A stretch of DNA of 64,000 nt, from assembly GCA_023381695.1 (NCBI GenBank), contig JAMCQP010000045.1:1-64000 (forward strand), given 5' to 3'. Below are positions 25,860 through 35,272 of the stretch, piece after piece (positions within the stretch are counted from its first letter, which is position 1; every line of letters begins with the position of its first letter). The translations under genes were made by a program, and so were the position numbers. The stretch comes from Bacillota bacterium. Lineage in GTDB: Bacteria > Bacillota > UBA5301 > JAMCQP01. The notes beneath the pieces were generated by a model that ran no database searches, was not told the origin of the DNA, and saw only the letters and a list, made by a program, of their open reading frames with translations.

Positions 25860-26224
25860 TTGAGAAGCTCCTCCGTTTTTTTAAGTAGCAAACCAACCAT
25901 CTCCGGGGTATTATCTTGTATAAGCCTTTGCCGATCCACCGGGTACCTTCCCTCAATCTGAAAAGGCATCAATTCCGCTAGCAAATCCCTGTACTGCGTC
26001 GGAATTTTGTCCAAAGTATGCGACTCCGCAGCGAGTAGCAACAAGTTGTGGGTTTTGGGAGCGGGCTTTGACACAGTGAACGCATAATGAGCTTTGAGCG
26101 CTTTCTCTGCCGTAAGGTGACAAAAGAAGGCACTTTCCAGATAACGTTTTTTCTCGAAAAGGGCTTGGGCCGTTATCATACTTTCACGAGCCTCCCGGAT
26201 CCAATACTGGCTCTCTTGCCTCAT
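25823..26224 (-). CDS. HEPN domain protein, partner of MNT
   Basis: 133 residues from ATG 26224, with GGGGGAC upstream; the longer frame to 26341 has no ribosome site. HEPN core: Y-W-I-R-E-A-R-E-S (about 7-15), H-L-T-A-E-K-A-L-K-A-H-Y (about 37-48), then K-T-H-N-L. The R-x4-6-H ribonuclease motif of HepT toxins is not evident, so nuclease activity is doubtful. Paired with the overlapping MNT gene. A second, unrelated-in-order MNT-HEPN pair lies at 29.5-30.3 kb. Confidence 0.82.
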   Translation of the reverse strand: MRQESQYWIREARESMITAQALFEKKRYLESAFFCHLTAEKALKAHYAFTVSKPAPKTHNLLLLAAESHTLDKIPTQYRDLLAELMPFQIEGRYPVDRQRLIQDNTPEMVGLLLKKTEELLKWLEQNLKFEQL

Positions 26225-26401
26225 TGGCCCGTCCCCCTTTCCATGTGGAATGTCCACTAACAATAGTTTATCATACAATGATGCCGAAAGAAACCAGCAT
26301 CTTGTTAGCCAGGCGATCTTTATACCAATTGTTTTGACCATTGAGATAATAGATAATAAGAGACGGTGGGATCCAAATCCTTAATCCAATATGGTAATTC
26401 A

Positions 26402-27205
26402 CTACCCTTCCCGGTTGAAGAGCGCCACGGCCCCGGTAATCATGGCCGCCGCCATGACGATGATTACCGCCAGATCCGTCCCCAGAGCAAACTCATGCAG
26501 GCCGATGATCACGCTTTTCATGGCGTCAATCCCGTATGCCAGCGGGTTAATCCGGGCAATGACCCCCATCCACGCGGGCAGGCCGCGCAGAGGAAACATT
26601 GCGCCGCTCAAGAAGAACATGGGCATCACAAAGAAGTTCATGAGCAGTTGGAAGGACTGCATCGACTCCATCCGCGCCGCGATGAGGATCCCCGTGGAGG
26701 CCAGGGCGAAGGAGATCAAAAACATCAGGCCCAGGGCCTCAAGTACCATGGGCAAGGAGAGCCTCATGCCGATCAACGGCGCAAAGAGGAGCACCAGCGC
26801 CCCCTGAAGCATCGCCGTCGTGCTGCCGCTCAGGGCTTTCCCGATCACGATGGCGGTCCGGGAGACGGGGGCAACCAGGATCTCTTTGAGAAAACCGAAT
26901 TCCCGGTCCCAGACGATAGAGATCGAAGAGAAGAGCGAAGCGAAGAGCACGGTCATCCCCACCACGCCAGGGAACATGAATTTCACGTAGTCCACTCCCT
27001 GTGGGCCGGCAAAGCTTGAGCCGAGCCCTTTCCCCATGATGAACAGCCAGACCGCCGGCTGGATCAGGGAGGTGACAATCCGGGCCTTCTCCCGCAAAAA
27101 CCGGATCAACTCCCTGAGCCAGATTACATAGACTGCTTTGGCGTTGTTCAACAGCCTGTTTGTCCCTTTAGCTTCTGAATATCCTTTATATCCGCCGGTC
27201 TCCAT
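26402..27205 (-). CDS. ABC-2 type exporter permease
   Basis: 267 residues with about six hydrophobic segments and the ABC-2 pattern (cytosolic N terminus R-E-L-I-R-F-L-R-E-K, first helix near 45-65, central coupling region D-R-E-F-G-F-L-K-E-I-L-V-A-P near 101-114, N-P-L-A-Y near 221). ATG 27205 overlaps the ATPase stop as TGATG. Together they form a DrrAB-like half exporter for lipids, drugs or polysaccharide; the substrate is unknown. Confidence 0.88.
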   Translation of the reverse strand: METGGYKGYSEAKGTNRLLNNAKAVYVIWLRELIRFLREKARIVTSLIQPAVWLFIMGKGLGSSFAGPQGVDYVKFMFPGVVGMTVLFASLFSSISIVWDREFGFLKEILVAPVSRTAIVIGKALSGSTTAMLQGALVLLFAPLIGMRLSLPMVLEALGLMFLISFALASTGILIAARMESMQSFQLLMNFFVMPMFFLSGAMFPLRGLPAWMGVIARINPLAYGIDAMKSVIIGLHEFALGTDLAVIIVMAAAMITGAVALFNREG

Positions 27206-28185
27206 CAGTGTCCCGCCCTCCTCATCCGCACATGCGCCCTCATCCGATCCTTCCCGCTGACCTGTTCCTCCCGGATGGCATGTCCTGTCAGCTTCAGGAA
27301 TACATCGTCCAGAGTTGGCCGGCGCAGGCTGACGGACCTGATCCTGGTTCTCAACTCCGCAAACAGCTTCGGAATAAACTCCTCGCCGTTTTCGATCTCG
27401 AAGTGCAGCCCCTCGTCATCCCTGTTCACCTGCACGCCGAACTTTTCCGCGATTGCCGCCGCGGCCTCCGCATCGTCAGCCGTTTTCAGGGAGATTACCT
27501 CCCCGCCCACCAGCCGTTTCAGCCCGTCTGGCGTATCCAGAGCCACAATCTGGCCATGGTCGATGATCGCGATCCGATCGCAGTTTTCCGCCTCGTCCAT
27601 GTAATGGGTGGTCATGAAGATGGTGATCTTCTCCCGTTCCCGGAGCTGGTGGATGTAGCCCCAGATGTGGTTGCGCGTCTGGGGGTCCAATCCCACCGTT
27701 GGCTCATCCAAAAAGAGCACCCTGGGGTAGTGCAGAAGGCCCCGGGCGATCTCCAGGCGGCGCTTCATCCCGCCCGAATAGGTCTTTACCACGTCGGTCT
27801 GGCGGTCGGACAGGTCCACCATCTTCAGCACCTCGGCCATCCGCTCCTCCCTTTCCTTCGGGGGGACGCCGTAAAGCATGGCGTGGAAGACCAGATTCTC
27901 CCTGGCCGTCAACGATTCATCCAGGCTCGGGTCCTGAAAGACCAGCCCGATGGAGCGGCGCACCTCGTTGGGCTGGCCGGCGATATTGTACCCGGCCAGC
28001 CGGGCGGTGCCGCTCGTGGGTTTGAGAAGGGTGCTCAGCATCTTGATGGTGGTGGACTTCCCGGCCCCGTTGGGTCCCAGAAAGCCGAAGATCTCCCCCT
28101 GCTCAACCTCCAGGGAAATATCCTTGACCGCCAGCACGGCGCCAAACTCCTTGCGCAGGTTGTCAACCTCGACAATCTTCACCAA
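27205..28185 (-). CDS. ABC transporter ATPase (DrrA/CcmA-like)
   Basis: 326 residues from TTG 28185 (a GTG one codon on is equally possible; GGAGG lies 5 and 8 bases upstream). Walker A G-P-N-G-A-G-K-S-T (about 38-46), signature Y-S-G-G-M-K-R-R (about 139-146), Walker B V-L-F-L-D-E-P (about 158-164), switch His in M-T-T-H-Y. The extra C-terminal 90 residues (R-R-P-T-L-D-D-V-F-L-K-L-T-G) are typical of daunorubicin-resistance DrrA-type ATPases. Confidence 0.9.
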   Translation of the reverse strand: MVKIVEVDNLRKEFGAVLAVKDISLEVEQGEIFGFLGPNGAGKSTTIKMLSTLLKPTSGTARLAGYNIAGQPNEVRRSIGLVFQDPSLDESLTARENLVFHAMLYGVPPKEREERMAEVLKMVDLSDRQTDVVKTYSGGMKRRLEIARGLLHYPRVLFLDEPTVGLDPQTRNHIWGYIHQLREREKITIFMTTHYMDEAENCDRIAIIDHGQIVALDTPDGLKRLVGGEVISLKTADDAEAAAAIAEKFGVQVNRDDEGLHFEIENGEEFIPKLFAELRTRIRSVSLRRPTLDDVFLKLTGHAIREEQVSGKDRMRAHVRMRRAGH

Positions 28186-28246
28186 TCATTCCTCCTGGTT
28201 GTCTAAAACGACCTTGCCGTTTCAAATGATCCATATCCTGGATAAC

Positions 28247-28274
28247 ATTATAATACCCAAATTGAAAATGTAAA
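28247..28274 (-). promoter_or_regulatory. Promoter for the ABC exporter genes
   Basis: Minus strand TTTACA (28269-28274), 16 bases, TATAAT (28247-28252). Lies about 60 bases before the ATPase start and back-to-back with a plus-strand promoter. Confidence 0.6.
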
Positions 28275-28282
28275 AGGGGAAC

Positions 28283-28311
28283 TTCCCAGCGATCATATTA
28301 AATGATATAAT
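28283..28311 (+). promoter_or_regulatory. Promoter for the SEC-C gene
   Basis: TTCCCA (28283-28288), 17 bases, TATAAT (28306-28311) on the plus strand, 27 bases before the ATG at 28338. Confidence 0.5.
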
Positions 28312-28337
28312 CAACTCACGAGAGGGCAGGGAGGTCT

Positions 28338-29486
28338 ATGAATATTCCAGGATTTACGGCGAAAGAGCTTGAGCGAAACCTTCAAATAGCCCAGAAGCAA
28401 TCTGGTTTTTTCTCTGCTAATATCTTCCAGGTTCCAAACGGCCACACTTATCTGAAAGGACAAACGATCAGCTTTCATCCCTGGAGTCCGGGGAAACCCT
28501 GCCCTTGTGGCAGCGGAGCCGCCTTCGGGAATTGTTGTGCGCCCTTCGAAGCCAACAGGATCTTTGTGAGAGACGCGGATGGTGATGGTTTCTCGATTGC
28601 CCTGACATATGCGGAGACATGGCGGCCTTGGGCCTTGGCGAAAAAACGGTTCTATTCCAGTCTTACCGCATGTCGTTCGGCACTGTGGAGATAACTCCTG
28701 ATTTCCTGAAAATAGAAGCATTGAGCCGGTCGCGCTATCTCAGTTTACGCCGAACGCTGGAAAAAGCTTTCGGCGGAGAACTCCCCCCCGGCTTGCTTTC
28801 AACACAGCTGCTGGGCCCCTCCAACAAGGAAGTAACCCCCTCATCCGGCGCCGGTGTTCCAATACTTGAAGACTATCGAAAAGTACGCGAGCGCCAACAG
28901 CAACTACTCTCGTCGGCCCGTGACGAGCTATTTCGCGACGAAATCCGACAGGCGGCCAAAGCCTTAAAAATCCTGGGACCGGATGGGATTGTGCTCTTTG
29001 ATGACGAGAGAGAAGCGGACTTTGTTGATAGACTATGCCCTATTCGAAATTAAAAGGCATGGAAAAAGCATTATCCAGCATTTCATGCGCAACAAACCGC
29101 CTGTAGAAGAGATGAACGCGCTTATTTACCGTAGTTTTGAGCAGTCCTTTGTATCCGTTTTTCAGATTAAGGAGATCGGAAGTGATGCGATACTTCTTCG
29201 CGATCTCATGGCCTCCGAGAACAATGAGATGTATCTGGCGGATTTCGGGCTGATGGCAACTGGTCGGCCGGATCTCATTATTTTCGCCAGAGCGCTGCCG
29301 TTCCCGCGTTATATCATGTTTTCCGGGTGGGGGCTGGTGGTGGCGGAAGATAAAGATGCCGGGAAAATCCTGGCAGATTATCGCCAGGCCCTCCTGAACG
29401 TACCAAGAAAGGCGCAAGTAGCGCATGGGATACGATTCTTCAGGAAACTTGCAACCCCATTTGCTGGTGTCCCTTCCCATCTGTAG
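28338..29486 (+). pseudogene. SEC-C metal-binding motif protein with two frameshifts
   Basis: A GGGAGG ribosome site precedes ATG 28338. The first frame carries the SEC-C zinc motif C-P-C-G-S-G-A-A-F-G-N-C-C (about 55-67). Protein-like sequence then moves to another frame near 28610-28625 (continuing as G-E-K-T-V-L-F-Q-S-Y-R) and returns to the first frame near 29010-29040 (continuing L-L-I-D-Y-A-L-F-E-I-K). The shifts are -1 then +1, so they cancel. Read through, the product would be about 380 residues. The C-terminal part is not recognised. Likely a pseudogene, unless both indels are sequencing errors. Confidence 0.65.
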
Positions 29487-29494
29487 CCCCAGTA

Positions 29495-29503
29495 TGGTAT
29501 AAT
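29495..29503 (+). promoter_or_regulatory. Extended -10 promoter of the plus-strand MNT-HEPN pair
   Basis: TGG plus TATAAT (29498-29503), with TTCCCA 18 bases upstream, 27 bases before the presumed TTG start. Confidence 0.5.
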
Positions 29504-29529
29504 CACGCCATGAGGGAGCGCCGGTTGCT

Positions 29530-29892
29530 TTGAATGATAACGCAGATCGCGAATGGGCGAACAAAGAGGGCGAGTACGCAGCACTCCTTGAGAAGGAACT
29601 CGCCTGCATAGTGGAAAAGCTTCAGCAACTCGGGGCGATAAAAGTAATTCTTTTTGGCTCCTATGCCAGAGGCCGGGCTGACCTTTTTACCGATCTAGAT
29701 CTTCTGGTGGTTCTGGATAGCAAACTACCGTTTGTGGAACGAACGGCGCGGCTCTATGGACAGCTTGTACCGCGTGTTGCAACAGATATCCTGGCGTACA
29801 CTCCCGAAGAATGGAAAGCAATACAAGAACGGCCCTTTATTAAAAACGCCCTTTCAGAAGGGAAGGTTCTGTATGAGGAAACCCGCAATTGA
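29530..29892 (+). CDS. Minimal nucleotidyltransferase (MNT) of second MNT-HEPN pair
   Basis: 120 residues from TTG 29530, with GAGGGAG about eleven bases upstream; no better start is in frame. Signature G-S-Y-A-R-G-R-A-D-L-F-T-D-L-D (about 43-57), GS-x10-DxD. Gene order here is MNT then HEPN, the reverse of the pair at 25.5-26.2 kb, and the two MNT proteins differ in sequence, so the pairs are not a simple duplication. Expected role is antitoxin-type AMPylation of the HEPN partner. Confidence 0.83.
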   Translation: MNDNADREWANKEGEYAALLEKELACIVEKLQQLGAIKVILFGSYARGRADLFTDLDLLVVLDSKLPFVERTARLYGQLVPRVATDILAYTPEEWKAIQERPFIKNALSEGKVLYEETRN

Positions 29893-30280
29893 GGAAGCTG
29901 GACGGTGGCTTGACCAATCCCGGGAAGATATCAAGTGGGCACGTAAGCTGGCCGAGGAAGGAGGGTATCATATTGCCTGCTTCCTGGCTCAACAGGTCGC
30001 TGAAAAAGCCCTCAAGGCTTTCCTCTATGCGAACGGCGAATCGGTAGTTTTGGGGCATTCGGTGAATACATTGACCGAAAAAGCCGGGCAATACAACACA
30101 AGGATGAACGAAAAACGCAGTTCGTGGGCGATACTTGATGGTTATTATATTCCTACCCGGTATCCGAACGGGCTGCCGGACAGTATCCCCGCAAAGGTTT
30201 ATAATCAAAAAGCAGCCTCGGAGGCGGTCGCCCTGGCTGGCGATGTCGTAGACACCGTTGCCGAATTAACCGGCCTTTGA
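29873..30280 (+). CDS. HEPN domain protein of second MNT-HEPN pair
   Basis: 135 residues from ATG 29873, with GGGAAGG five bases upstream; the gene starts inside the MNT gene (20-base overlap). HEPN core: W-L-D-Q-S-R-E-D-I-K-W-A-R (about 12-24), C-F-L-A-Q-Q-V-A-E-K-A-L-K-A-F-L-Y (about 36-52), then G-H-S-V-N-T-L. As in the first pair no R-x4-6-H motif is evident. Ends 29 bases before the converging uvrC gene. Confidence 0.82.
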   Translation: MRKPAIEEAGRWLDQSREDIKWARKLAEEGGYHIACFLAQQVAEKALKAFLYANGESVVLGHSVNTLTEKAGQYNTRMNEKRSSWAILDGYYIPTRYPNGLPDSIPAKVYNQKAASEAVALAGDVVDTVAELTGL

Positions 30281-30309
30281 TTGCATCGCCATACTAGTTC
30301 TGATGGTTC

Positions 30310-32268
30310 CTACTTGCGCAGATGCTGCCAGACGGCCTCGGCGACTTCCCGGCTCATGCCCGGCACCGCCGCCAGTTCTTCCGCGCTGGCCTCCCCCACC
30401 CGCTTGATGGATCCAAAATGCTTGAGGAGGGCCTTCTTCCGTTTGGGGCCGATCCCGGCCACTTCATCCAGCTTCGAACTCACATCCCGTTTCCCGCGCA
30501 ACTCCCGGTGGTAAGTCACGGCAAACCGGTGGGCCTCGTCCCTGACGCGTTGCACAAGGTACAAAGCCATGGAATCCCTGGGGAGAATCACCGGGTCGGA
30601 CTGGTTTTCCTTGAAGATGTGCTCAAATTCCTTGGCCAACCCCACCGTTGGCACTTCCGCCACTCCGAGTTCGTGCATGACTTCCCGGGCGGCGTTAAGC
30701 TGCCCCTTTCCGCCGTCGATCAGGACCAGATCCGGAAAAACAGCAAACTTGGTTGTACCAGCTGCGACAGGCCCAGAAGCCACCCTATCCGATACTCTGT
30801 TGGCTTCCTGTGCATTTTCCTCCTCCTGAGCTTTCCCTGCTTCCTGCACCTTCTGCACCTCTTCTGCCGCCTGCGCCGCCAACTCCTCCCTCTCCCGCAG
30901 CCCGCGGAGGAACCTGCGCCGGATGACCTCCTGCATCATGGCAAAGTCGTTGGGGCCCTCCACCGTCTTGATCTTGAACCGGCGGTACTCGGACGGGGCC
31001 GCTTTCCCGCCTGCGAAGACCACCATCGATCCCACGGCCTCCGCGCCCTGGATGTTGGAGATATCATATGCCTCGATCCGGTCCGGAAGATTGGGCAGAT
31101 CGAGATACTGCTGCAATTCCAGGACGGCGCCTTCCGTCCGCGCCTTTTCGGTGGCGGCCTTCGTCTCTTCTTCCGCCAGCGCCAGGGCGGCGTTGCGGAC
31201 CACCATCTCCACCAGTTCCTTCTTTTCGCCCCGCCGGGGCACCCGCACGTAAACCCGCTGGCCTTTCTTCTCGGCCAGCCAGTTCTCCACCAGGGCGGAA
31301 TCCTCGATCCCGTGCCGCAACAACACCTCTTTCGGCACGTAGGCCGCCTCGGAGTAATACTGCTGCACAAAGGCCGTCATGATGCTCTCCGGAGAATCGT
31401 CCGCCACGCCTTCCAGCATGAATTGCTCCCGGCCCACCAGCTTGCCGCTCCGCACAAAGAAGACCTGCGCGCAGGCCGCATTAAGCGGCGCGCTCACCGT
31501 AAAGGCCAGCACATCCTGATCCTCCCCCTCGAAGGAGACGATCTTCTGTTTCTCGATGACCTTCTCCATGGCCGCGATCCGATCCCGGATCTCCGCCGCC
31601 TTTTCGAAGGCCAGGCCGTCGGCGGCCTCCTGCATCTTTCGCCGCATCTCGGGCAACAGGAGTTCCTGCCTGCCTTCCAGGAAGAGACAGACCTGGTCGA
31701 TCATCTGGCGGTACTCCTCGGGTTTGATCAGGCCGGCGCAGGGCGCCGCGCACCGCTTGATGTGGAAGTTGAGGCAGGGCCGTTCCTGGCCGTCCGGGCC
31801 GATATTCTTCCGGCAACTGCGGATCGGGAAGAATTTTTTCAGAAATGCAAACGTCTCCCGCATGGCGCCCACATTGGTGTAAGGGCCGAAGTACCTGCTT
31901 CCGTCCTCCTGGATCCGCCGCACCACAAACACCCGCGGGAAAAGTTCATTCACCGTCACCTTCAGGTAGGGGTAGCTCTTGTCGTCCTTGAGACGCACGT
32001 TATACCAGGGCGAATGCTTCTTGATCAGGTTGGACTCCAGGATCAGCGCCTCAACCTCGGAGTCGGTGGTGATGCACTCGAAGTCCGCGATCTTCTCCAC
32101 CAGAGCCTCCACCTTGGCGCCATGGTACCGGGAAGACTGAAAGTACGAACGGACGCGGTTTTTCAGGGAGACTGCTTTCCCGACATAGATGATCTCCCCG
32201 TCCCTGTCCTTCATCAAATAAACGCCGGGTTTCCCCGGCAAAAGCTTGAGTTTTTCCTCAAGGGTCAT
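30310..32268 (-). CDS. uvrC: UvrABC excinuclease subunit C
   Basis: 652 residues from ATG 32268 (AAAGG nine bases upstream); an ATG 36 bases earlier is possible. GIY-YIG domain G-V-Y-L-M-K-D and Y-V-G-K-A near the N terminus makes the 3' cut, a UVR motif (L-A-F-E-K-A-A-E-I-R-D) binds UvrB, the RNase H-like domain makes the 5' cut (D-I-S-N-I-Q-G, V-L-I-D-G-G-K-G-Q-L), and helix-hairpin-helix repeats end the chain. A Glu/Gln/Ala-rich insert of about 45 residues (roughly 30745-30895) interrupts the RNase H domain. Confidence 0.96.
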   Translation of the reverse strand: MTLEEKLKLLPGKPGVYLMKDRDGEIIYVGKAVSLKNRVRSYFQSSRYHGAKVEALVEKIADFECITTDSEVEALILESNLIKKHSPWYNVRLKDDKSYPYLKVTVNELFPRVFVVRRIQEDGSRYFGPYTNVGAMRETFAFLKKFFPIRSCRKNIGPDGQERPCLNFHIKRCAAPCAGLIKPEEYRQMIDQVCLFLEGRQELLLPEMRRKMQEAADGLAFEKAAEIRDRIAAMEKVIEKQKIVSFEGEDQDVLAFTVSAPLNAACAQVFFVRSGKLVGREQFMLEGVADDSPESIMTAFVQQYYSEAAYVPKEVLLRHGIEDSALVENWLAEKKGQRVYVRVPRRGEKKELVEMVVRNAALALAEEETKAATEKARTEGAVLELQQYLDLPNLPDRIEAYDISNIQGAEAVGSMVVFAGGKAAPSEYRRFKIKTVEGPNDFAMMQEVIRRRFLRGLREREELAAQAAEEVQKVQEAGKAQEEENAQEANRVSDRVASGPVAAGTTKFAVFPDLVLIDGGKGQLNAAREVMHELGVAEVPTVGLAKEFEHIFKENQSDPVILPRDSMALYLVQRVRDEAHRFAVTYHRELRGKRDVSSKLDEVAGIGPKRKKALLKHFGSIKRVGEASAEELAAVPGMSREVAEAVWQHLRK

Positions 32269-32365
32269 TCGAATCAGCCTTTCGTCACTTTCCGATGACG
32301 GCATTACCTTGCAATGGCGGAGTTACCACCGGATCAAGCAGGAAAGGCCAGCGGCCGCCCAGTGG

Positions 32366-35251
32366 CTATCTTGCCGGTACGCCCGCCCGCCCCGACGAGG
32401 CCGTGGCCGCCGCCTCCTCTTCCGGCAGCTCCGTCATCCCCAGAATCGGCCGGAGGTAATAACCCGTATACGAACCCGGGATCATCGCCACCTCTTCCGG
32501 CGAGCCCTGGGCAATCACCCGGCCGCCCCGGTCGCCGCCCTCGGGCCCCAGATCAATAATATAATCCGCGGTCTTGATCACGTCAAGGTTGTGTTCGATG
32601 ACCAGCACCGTGTCACCGGCATCCGTAAGCTGGTTCAACACCTCCAGCAATTTGTGGATATCGGCGATGTGCAGGCCGGTGGTGGGCTCGTCGAGAATAT
32701 ACAGGGTCTTGCCGTTGCTGCGCCGGCTGAGTTCGGTGGCCAGCTTCACCCGCTGCGCCTCGCCGCCGGAGAGCTCCGTGGCCGGCTGCCCCAGCTTGAT
32801 GTAGCCCAACCCCACGTCGTAGAGGGTCTGGAGCTTCCGCTTCAGCCTGGGGATGTTCTCAAAGAAGGCCAGCGCCTCCTCCACCCGCATATCCAGGACC
32901 TCGGCGATGTTCTTGCCCTTGTACCGGACCTCCAGGGTCTCGCGGTTGTACCGTTTCCCCTTGCAGACCTCGCACGGGACATAAATATCCGGCAGGAAGT
33001 GCATCTCGATCTTGATGATCCCATCTCCGCTGCAGGCCTCGCAGCGCCCGCCCTTGACGTTGAAGCTGAACCTGCCGGGAGCATAACCGCGCATCTTGGC
33101 CTCCGGCGTCTGGGCGAAGACCTCCCTGACCAGATCAAAAAGTCCCGTATACGTCGCCGGGTTGGACCGCGGCGTGCGCCCGATGGGAGACTGGTCTATA
33201 TCTATGACCTTGTCCAGATACTTGATGCCGGCAATGGCGTCGTGATCCCCGGGTTTGGTGGTGGCCCGGTTCAATTCATGCGCCAGCCGCTTGTAAAGAA
33301 TCTCATTGATCAGGGTGCTCTTTCCGGAGCCGGAGACCCCGGTGACGCACACGAACACGCCAAGAGGAATCCTGACGTCGATATCCTTCAGATTGTGTTC
33401 CCGGGCCCCCTTGATCTCCAGGTGCTTTCCGTTTGGCTGCCGCCGCCTGGACGGGACGGGAATCGACTTCTTCCCGCTCAGATACTGCCCGGTGATCGAC
33501 TCCGGGCAGGCCATAATCTCGTCGATGGTCCCCGCGGCCACCAACCGCCCGCCGTGGGTGCCGGCTCCAGGGCCGATGTCGATGATGTAATCGGCCTCGC
33601 GCATGGTCTCCTCGTCGTGTTCCACCACCAGCAGGGTGTTGCCCAGATCCCGCAGCCCCCTGAGGGTGTCCAGCAGCCGCCGGTTGTCCCGCTGGTGCAG
33701 CCCAATGCTGGGTTCGTCCAGGATGTACAGGACCCCCATCAGGCTGGAGCCGATCTGGGTGGCCAGGCGGATCCGCTGCGCCTCGCCGCCGGAGAGCGTG
33801 CCGGCTGTCCGGTCCAGGGTGAGGTAATCCAGCCCCACATTGACCAGGAAGCCCAGCCGGGCGTTGATCTCCTTGAGCACCTGGTGCCCGATGAACCGCT
33901 CCCGCTCGGTCAGCTTCAGATTCGCAAAGAACTCCTGCGCCTCCTTGATGGAGAAGCGGGTCACTTCCCAGATGGATTTGCCGCCCACGGTCACCGCCAG
34001 GCTCTCCGGCCGCAGCCGCGCCCCGTGGCAGGCGGGGCAGGGGCGGGAGGTCATGAACTTTTCGATCTCCTCGTGGATGTAATCGGACTGCGACTCCCGA
34101 AACCGCCGTTCCAGAAGGGGGATGATCCCCTCGAAGACGCGCTCGTAATGCCGCTTCTCGCCCCAGCGGTTCTCATAGAGAAAACTCACGGTCTCCCCGT
34201 CGCTTCCGTAAAGCAGGACCTGCCTGACCTCCGGGCTCAACTTCCGGATCGGAAGGTTGGGATCGACGTTGTACTGTTCGAGAAAGCCTTCCAGCATGCC
34301 GCCGTACCAGTTGCTCTTGCTGTCGGCCCAGGGCACGATGCCCCCGCCATGTATGGATTTATCGCCGTCCAACACCAGTTCGGGGTCGATCTCCATCTTT
34401 TCGCCGAGGCCGTCGCAGGCCTGGCAGGCCCCAAACGGGCTGTTGAACGAGAACATCCGGGGGCTCAGCTCTTCGAAGCTGAGCCCGCACTCCACGCACG
34501 CGAACTTCTCGCTGAAGAGCAGCTCATTCTGGTCGATAACATCGATGATCACGATGCCGTCGCCGATCTTGAGGGCCGTCTCCACCGAGTCGGCCAGCCG
34601 CTGGGCGATGTCCGGCCGGATCACCAGCCTGTCCACCACCACCTCTATGGAGTGCTTCTTGTTCTTCTCCAGGTCGATCTGATCCGTGACCTCGTGGAGC
34701 TCCCCGTCCACCCGCACCCGCACAAAGCCTTCCTTGCGAATCTCCTCCAGCACCTTGCGGTATTCGCCCTTGCGCCCCCGGGCCACCGGGCCCAGGACCT
34801 GGATGCGCGTCCGTTCCGGCAAAGCCAGCACCTGGTCGACGATCTGCTCCACCGTTTGCTGCGTGATCGGGCGGCCGCATTGCGGGCAGTGCGGGATGCC
34901 GATCCGGGCGAAGAGCAGCCGCAGGTAGTCGTAGATCTCCGTGACCGTCCCCACCGTGGAACGAGGATTGCGGCTGGTGGTCTTCTGGTCGATGGAAATG
35001 GCGGGGGAAAGCCCCTCGATCAGGTCCACCTCCGGTTTGTCCATCTGCCCGAGGAACTGCCGGGCGTAGGCCGAAAGCGATTCCACATAGCGCCGCTGCC
35101 CCTCGGCGTAAATGGTATCAAAAGCCAGCGAGGACTTCCCCGAGCCGCTCAGTCCGGTGATTACCACCAGCTTGTCCCGTGGGATCTCGACGTCGATATT
35201 CTTGAGATTGTGCTGGCGCGCGCCGCGCACAATAATCTTGTTCAGGCTCAT
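32366..35251 (-). CDS. uvrA: UvrABC excinuclease subunit A
   Basis: 961 residues, full length for UvrA. Two ABC modules with Walker [10 protein letters not shown] (near 33) and G-V-S-G-S-G-K-S-T (near 640), signatures L-S-G-G-E-A-Q-R twice, and zinc-binding Cys pairs C-P-Q-C-G near 120, C-x-A-C and C-E-A-C-x-G-D-G. UvrA dimer scans DNA and loads UvrB. Starts at ATG 35251, about 20 bases after uvrB ends, and precedes uvrC, so the three form one operon. Confidence 0.97.
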   Translation of the reverse strand: MSLNKIIVRGARQHNLKNIDVEIPRDKLVVITGLSGSGKSSLAFDTIYAEGQRRYVESLSAYARQFLGQMDKPEVDLIEGLSPAISIDQKTTSRNPRSTVGTVTEIYDYLRLLFARIGIPHCPQCGRPITQQTVEQIVDQVLALPERTRIQVLGPVARGRKGEYRKVLEEIRKEGFVRVRVDGELHEVTDQIDLEKNKKHSIEVVVDRLVIRPDIAQRLADSVETALKIGDGIVIIDVIDQNELLFSEKFACVECGLSFEELSPRMFSFNSPFGACQACDGLGEKMEIDPELVLDGDKSIHGGGIVPWADSKSNWYGGMLEGFLEQYNVDPNLPIRKLSPEVRQVLLYGSDGETVSFLYENRWGEKRHYERVFEGIIPLLERRFRESQSDYIHEEIEKFMTSRPCPACHGARLRPESLAVTVGGKSIWEVTRFSIKEAQEFFANLKLTERERFIGHQVLKEINARLGFLVNVGLDYLTLDRTAGTLSGGEAQRIRLATQIGSSLMGVLYILDEPSIGLHQRDNRRLLDTLRGLRDLGNTLLVVEHDEETMREADYIIDIGPGAGTHGGRLVAAGTIDEIMACPESITGQYLSGKKSIPVPSRRRQPNGKHLEIKGAREHNLKDIDVRIPLGVFVCVTGVSGSGKSTLINEILYKRLAHELNRATTKPGDHDAIAGIKYLDKVIDIDQSPIGRTPRSNPATYTGLFDLVREVFAQTPEAKMRGYAPGRFSFNVKGGRCEACSGDGIIKIEMHFLPDIYVPCEVCKGKRYNRETLEVRYKGKNIAEVLDMRVEEALAFFENIPRLKRKLQTLYDVGLGYIKLGQPATELSGGEAQRVKLATELSRRSNGKTLYILDEPTTGLHIADIHKLLEVLNQLTDAGDTVLVIEHNLDVIKTADYIIDLGPEGGDRGGRVIAQGSPEEVAMIPGSYTGYYLRPILGMTELPEEEAAATASSGRAGVPAR

Positions 35252-35272
35252 CTGATGTGAACTCCCTTTTGG

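Noticed and set aside
32246..35260. Open frame of about 1000 codons on the plus strand opposite uvrA
   Set aside because: It mirrors the codon pattern of uvrA, has no recognisable domain or ribosome site, and uvrA itself is certain. Similar long antisense frames opposite uvrC and uvrB were rejected likewise.
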